A DNA stretch of 9,161 nt from Balneolaceae bacterium SMO_bin1 (GTDB taxonomy: Bacteria > Bacteroidota > Rhodothermia > Balneolales > Balneolaceae), in contig NNSL01000364.1 of NCBI GenBank assembly GCA_003123965.1, forward strand, positions 1 through 9,161. The letters run 5' to 3'. Made by a program: the position numbers and the translations under genes. The notes under the pieces are model-generated. The model did no database searches. It saw only the letters and a list, made by a program, of their open reading frames with translations, and had not been told where the DNA came from. Positions 6,306 through 9,161 of the stretch are shown in pieces. Within the stretch, counting starts at the first letter, position 1; every line of letters begins with the position of its first letter.

Positions 6306-8903
6306 TTATGCCTTGGCTTCAGATTTTGATTCTTCGCTTTCAGTGTTTGAATCTTTATCCGAAGATGAAGTGTCCTCACTTTCGTCGGTGGGATCTTCCC
6401 AGGCAAATGCAAGTCCGTCGCGTGATTTGTTCATTTTAATACGAATGGTAGAGCCTTCGGGATGATCCTCATTGAGAATCTCTTCGGCCAGCGGATCTTC
6501 CACGTATTTCTGGATGGCCCGTTTCAGCGGACGCGCACCGTATTTGGGATCAAATCCTTTATCGGTGATGAACTCTTTGGCCCCTTTGGTAACCTCCACA
6601 TCGTATCCAAGCTTGTGTATGCGCTCGAAAAGTTCGTCCGAGAGCAGGTCGATGATTTCGAATATATCGTCGCGCTCCAGTGGATGGAAGGTGATCACAT
6701 CATCTATACGGTTCAGGAACTCAGGGTTGAACACTTTTTTGAGTGCATCCTGAATGGTCGATTTCATATTTTCATAATCAAAGGCGTTATCATCAGCAGA
6801 AAAGCCGATCCCTTTGCCGAGGTTGCGAATATCACGCGCACCAATGTTGGATGTCATAATAATGATGGTATTACGGAAATCAACCTTGCGGCCGAGACTG
6901 TCGGTAAGGATACCGTCATCGAGCACTTGCAGCAAAATGTTGAATACATCCGGGTGTGCCTTTTCGATTTCATCGAGCAGTACAACCGAATAAGGTTTGC
7001 GGCGTACCTTCTCGGTGAGCATACCGCCTTCCTCATATCCAACATAGCCCGGAGGCGCACCAACCAAACGCGACACGGAGAACTTCTCCATATATTCACT
7101 CATGTCAATGCGAATAAGCGAGTCTTCTTTATCAAACAGAAACTCTGAAAGTACTTTCGCCGTCTCCGTTTTACCTACGCCGGTTGGTCCTAAAAAGATG
7201 AACGAACCGATAGGGCGGGTGGGATCTTTGAGTCCTGCTCGCGTACGCTGAATCGCTTTCGTCAGCTTCACGATGGCCTCGTCCTGGCCAACAATCTGCT
7301 TCTTCAGCTCCTCTTTCATGTTGAGCAGCTTCTTGCTTTCGCTCTGGCTTACCTTTGATACCGGCACGCCGCTCATCATCGCCACAACGGATGCTACGTC
7401 CTCTTCGTCAACATCGTAAACAATGTCTTCCGATTCTTTTTCCCATTCTTCTTGCTCTTTTTCGAGCTCTTGGGTGAGCCGTTTTTCTTTATCGCGCAGG
7501 CGGGCCGCTTCTTCAAACCGCTGCTTTTTTACCATCGCGTTTTTCTCATTGCCGGTTTGCTCAATCTCTTCTTCAAGGTCAATAATACTCTGCGGAACCG
7601 TAATATTCGACAAATGCACGCGTGCCCCGGCTTCATCAAGTGCATCAATAGCCTTATCGGGTAAGAAGTGATCGGTGACGTAGCGGTCGGTCAAGGTTAC
7701 GCACTCCTTAATAGCAGCATCAGAGTAGCGCACGCTGTGGTGCTTCTCGTACTTGCCTTTAATTTGCTGCAGAATTTCGATGGTTTCCTCCATATCCGTG
7801 GGGTCAACCATAATTTTCTGGAAACGTCGCTCAAGCGCACCGTCTTTTTCAATATACTGGCGATACTCGTTGAGCGTGGTGGCGCCAATGGCCTGCACTT
7901 CGCCGCGGGCCAGGGCGGGCTTAAGCATGTTGGATGCATCGAGCGAACCGCTGGCCCCACCGGCGCCGACAATGGTATGCAGCTCATCAATGAACAGGAT
8001 GACGTCATCGGTTTTCTCAAGTTCATTCATTACCGCCTTGATGCGTTCCTCAAACTGACCGCGATATTTTGTGCCGGCAACTAAAGCGGCCAAATCAAGC
8101 GCAATTACGCGTTTGCCGTAGAGTACGCGCGAAACTTTGCGCTCGTTAATGCGAGAAGCCAATCCTTCGGCAATGGCCGTTTTACCAACCCCCGGTTCAC
8201 CAATAAGTACGGGATTATTCTTTTTACGCCGGCTTAAAACCTGCGCAACACGTTCAATCTCTTCTTCGCGACCAATAATAGGGTCAAGCTTTTCTTCTTC
8301 GGCCAGCTGCGTTAAGTCGCGGCCAAAGTTATCGAGTACGGGTGTTTTTGATTTTTCCATTTTCTTTTCTCTGGAGCTGCCGGATGACTTAGAACCACCT
8401 TTGGAGGATGACGAAAGGCTCGCAGAAATGGAGCGCGCATCACTGGTATCGTCTTTATCGGTTGATTTACCTGAAATGATCAGGTCAAGCTCTTCGCGAA
8501 CAGCATCGTATGAAACATTGAACTGCTGCAGAATTTGAGCTGCAATATTCTCATCATCACGGAGCAGGGAAAGAAGCAGATGCTCAGTACCGATGGTATC
8601 GCTCTTATATAATTTAGCTTCGAGATAGGTGATGCGCAGCACTTTTTCAGCTTGTTTGGTAAGCGGAATATTTCCGACGGTAACAGACCCACCGGTTCCG
8701 CGCACGGTATCTTCTACCGTTTTCTTAAGCTTGTAGAGGTCGCAGTTCAGATTCTTCAGAATCTTGATAGCTACGCCTTCGCCCAGGCGAACAATGCCCA
8801 GAATTAAATGTTCGGTTCCGATGTAATCGTGGCCGAGCCGCAGTGCTTCTTCGCGGCTGAACTGAATAACATCACGAACCTTGCTTGAAAAATTACCCTC
8901 CAT
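6306..8903 (-). CDS. clpC: ATP-dependent Clp protease ATP-binding subunit ClpC
   Basis: A hexameric AAA+ unfoldase that recognises damaged or regulatory proteins and threads them into the ClpP peptidase in the cytoplasm. It has 865 residues, slightly longer than the usual 810-850. Two Clp_N repeats cover about 3-140. The first AAA+ module has Walker A GEPGVGKT (235-242), pore loop KYRG (279-282), Walker B LFIDELH (303-309) and arginine-finger region LERRF. A UVR-type coiled middle segment lies at about 453-487 ([18 protein letters not shown]), which separates ClpC from ClpB and ClpA. The second module has Walker A GPTGVGKT (572-579), pore loop GYVG (619-622), Walker [10 protein letters not shown], and IGF (699-701), the ClpP-docking loop. 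The ClpB D2-small domain ends near 825. Unusual parts are a Ser/Lys-rich linker (145-185) and an acidic Ser-rich tail (838-865). It is transcribed alone, with its own terminator and a likely regulated promoter. Confidence 0.97.
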   Translation of the reverse strand: MEGNFSSKVRDVIQFSREEALRLGHDYIGTEHLILGIVRLGEGVAIKILKNLNCDLYKLKKTVEDTVRGTGGSVTVGNIPLTKQAEKVLRITYLEAKLYKSDTIGTEHLLLSLLRDDENIAAQILQQFNVSYDAVREELDLIISGKSTDKDDTSDARSISASLSSSSKGGSKSSGSSREKKMEKSKTPVLDNFGRDLTQLAEEEKLDPIIGREEEIERVAQVLSRRKKNNPVLIGEPGVGKTAIAEGLASRINERKVSRVLYGKRVIALDLAALVAGTKYRGQFEERIKAVMNELEKTDDVILFIDELHTIVGAGGASGSLDASNMLKPALARGEVQAIGATTLNEYRQYIEKDGALERRFQKIMVDPTDMEETIEILQQIKGKYEKHHSVRYSDAAIKECVTLTDRYVTDHFLPDKAIDALDEAGARVHLSNITVPQSIIDLEEEIEQTGNEKNAMVKKQRFEEAARLRDKEKRLTQELEKEQEEWEKESEDIVYDVDEEDVASVVAMMSGVPVSKVSQSESKKLLNMKEELKKQIVGQDEAIVKLTKAIQRTRAGLKDPTRPIGSFIFLGPTGVGKTETAKVLSEFLFDKEDSLIRIDMSEYMEKFSVSRLVGAPPGYVGYEEGGMLTEKVRRKPYSVVLLDEIEKAHPDVFNILLQVLDDGILTDSLGRKVDFRNTIIIMTSNIGARDIRNLGKGIGFSADDNAFDYENMKSTIQDALKKVFNPEFLNRIDDVITFHPLERDDIFEIIDLLSDELFERIHKLGYDVEVTKGAKEFITDKGFDPKYGARPLKRAIQKYVEDPLAEEILNEDHPEGSTIRIKMNKSRDGLAFAWEDPTDESEDTSSSDKDSNTESEESKSEAKA

Positions 8904-8934
8904 AGGTGTATCAATCTTAGTTGTTAAATAGCTT

Positions 8935-8954
8935 TCACTCGATATAACGAGTGA
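8935..8954. promoter_or_regulatory. CIRCE-like inverted repeat upstream of clpC
   Basis: TCACTCG-ATATAA-CGAGTGA is a perfect 7-base-pair inverted repeat 31 bases before the clpC start codon. Its core CACTC-N8-GAGTG resembles the HrcA-binding CIRCE element (TTAGCACTC-N9-GAGTGCTAA): both pentamers are kept, the outer bases are mostly changed and the spacer is one base shorter. A heat-shock operator is plausible for a chaperone-protease gene. It could instead be an mRNA hairpin or another repressor's site. Confidence 0.4.
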
Positions 8955-8983
8955 GATGCATTTTTAGTTCATGCAACCTGCAT

Positions 8984-9015
8984 CGAAAGTAGTATTGGCA
9001 TCAGGCAAATGCAAA
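8984..9015 (-). promoter_or_regulatory. Candidate clpC promoter of the Bacteroidota type
   Basis: On the minus strand TTTG (9015-9012), a 20-base spacer and TACTTTCG (8991-8984) match the Bacteroidota consensus TTTG / TAnnTTTG with one mismatch. Transcription would begin near 8977, leaving a leader of about 74 bases that contains the CIRCE-like dyad. An additional inverted repeat, GATGCA (8955-8960) and TGCATC (8979-8984), abuts the -7 box. Confidence 0.42.
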
Positions 9016-9086
9016 CGAAAGGAAGTCGATTTGAGAAGTAAATTATGTGCGAAGTGAGGATAGGAAGGTAGCTGTTCTTAATAAGG

Positions 9087-9161
9087 CTAGTCGTTGTCAA
9101 TTGCCAGCAGTGATTTGCCGCTCATCTGGTTGGGTTGCTCAATATCCATCATTTGGAGCAG
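9087..9161 (-). CDS. gpmI: 2,3-bisphosphoglycerate-independent phosphoglycerate mutase, C-terminal end (partial)
   Basis: Only the last 24 codons and the TAG stop are inside the window. They read LLQMMDIEQPNQMSGKSLLA followed by IDND. The pattern 'leucine-rich helix, G/D-I/L-E-x-P-x-x-M-T/S-G-K-S-L' is the usual C-terminus of the alkaline-phosphatase-superfamily phosphoglycerate mutase, which interconverts 3- and 2-phosphoglycerate in glycolysis. The catalytic domains lie beyond the right edge. It points the same way as clpC, 183 bases upstream of it, with no obvious intrinsic terminator between, so some read-through into clpC is possible. The assignment rests on a short segment; another member of the superfamily is the main alternative. 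Confidence 0.68.
   Translation of the reverse strand: MLQMMDIEQPNQMSGKSLLAIDND

Noticed and set aside
6462..7148. A 228-codon plus-strand open frame opposite clpC
   Set aside because: It lies wholly antisense to the second AAA+ module, has no family motifs, and is explained by the codon pattern of clpC.
8904..9086. CtsR operator upstream of clpC
   Set aside because: No tandem GGTCAAA heptamers were found on either strand; the dyad present is CIRCE-like instead.
1..9161. CRISPR array, toxin-antitoxin pair, defence island or insertion sequence
   Set aside because: No regularly spaced repeats, no transposase or nuclease motifs and no small paired genes of that type were seen; the gene content is envelope and housekeeping.

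Overview
The window looks like chromosomal DNA from a Bacteroidota-like bacterium, most plausibly the Balneolota/Rhodothermota branch. This is inferred from protein flavour (a large SLBB polysaccharide exporter, a short MerR regulator, a UVR-containing ClpC), moderate GC, starts without clear Shine-Dalgarno sites, tRNA genes that do not encode CCA, and a TTTG-N20-TACTTTCG element upstream of clpC. No database search was possible, so the taxonomy is tentative.

Layout. Positions 1-2545 hold a leftward group: a MerR-family regulator, a metallo-beta-lactamase-fold hydrolase 9 bases after it, then the N-terminal part of a polysaccharide export protein that runs off the left edge. An 81-base divergent spacer with a symmetric -10-like element separates this group from a rightward pair (2627-4411). 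That pair is a GtrB/DPM1-like membrane glycosyltransferase and a SAM-dependent methyltransferase 9 bases behind it. A bidirectional terminator hairpin follows, shared with a leftward cluster of six tRNA genes (Pro-Arg-Cys-Glu-His-Glu in transcription order, 5067 to 4448). Next comes a second, leftward family 2 glycosyltransferase with C-terminal membrane helices (6146-5173), then the clpC terminator, the complete clpC gene (8903-6306) and a regulatory region with a CIRCE-like inverted repeat. The right edge holds the last 24 codons of a probable gpmI.

Three leftward genes (the exporter, the MerR regulator and the second glycosyltransferase) are each broken by a single-base frameshift. In all three, adding one base restores a continuous, family-like protein, two of them within short homopolymers. 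Uncorrected deletions in the sequence are the simplest explanation. The merR case, at a run of seven A, could also be productive slippage.

Functional theme: envelope glycan assembly and export (exporter, two glycosyltransferases, a methyltransferase) next to housekeeping genes (tRNAs, ClpC, glycolysis). I found no clear novel defence, mobile or RNA-guided system, no CRISPR array and no insertion sequence. The most interesting points are the frameshift pattern, the clpC control region, the symmetric divergent promoter and the merR-hydrolase pairing.
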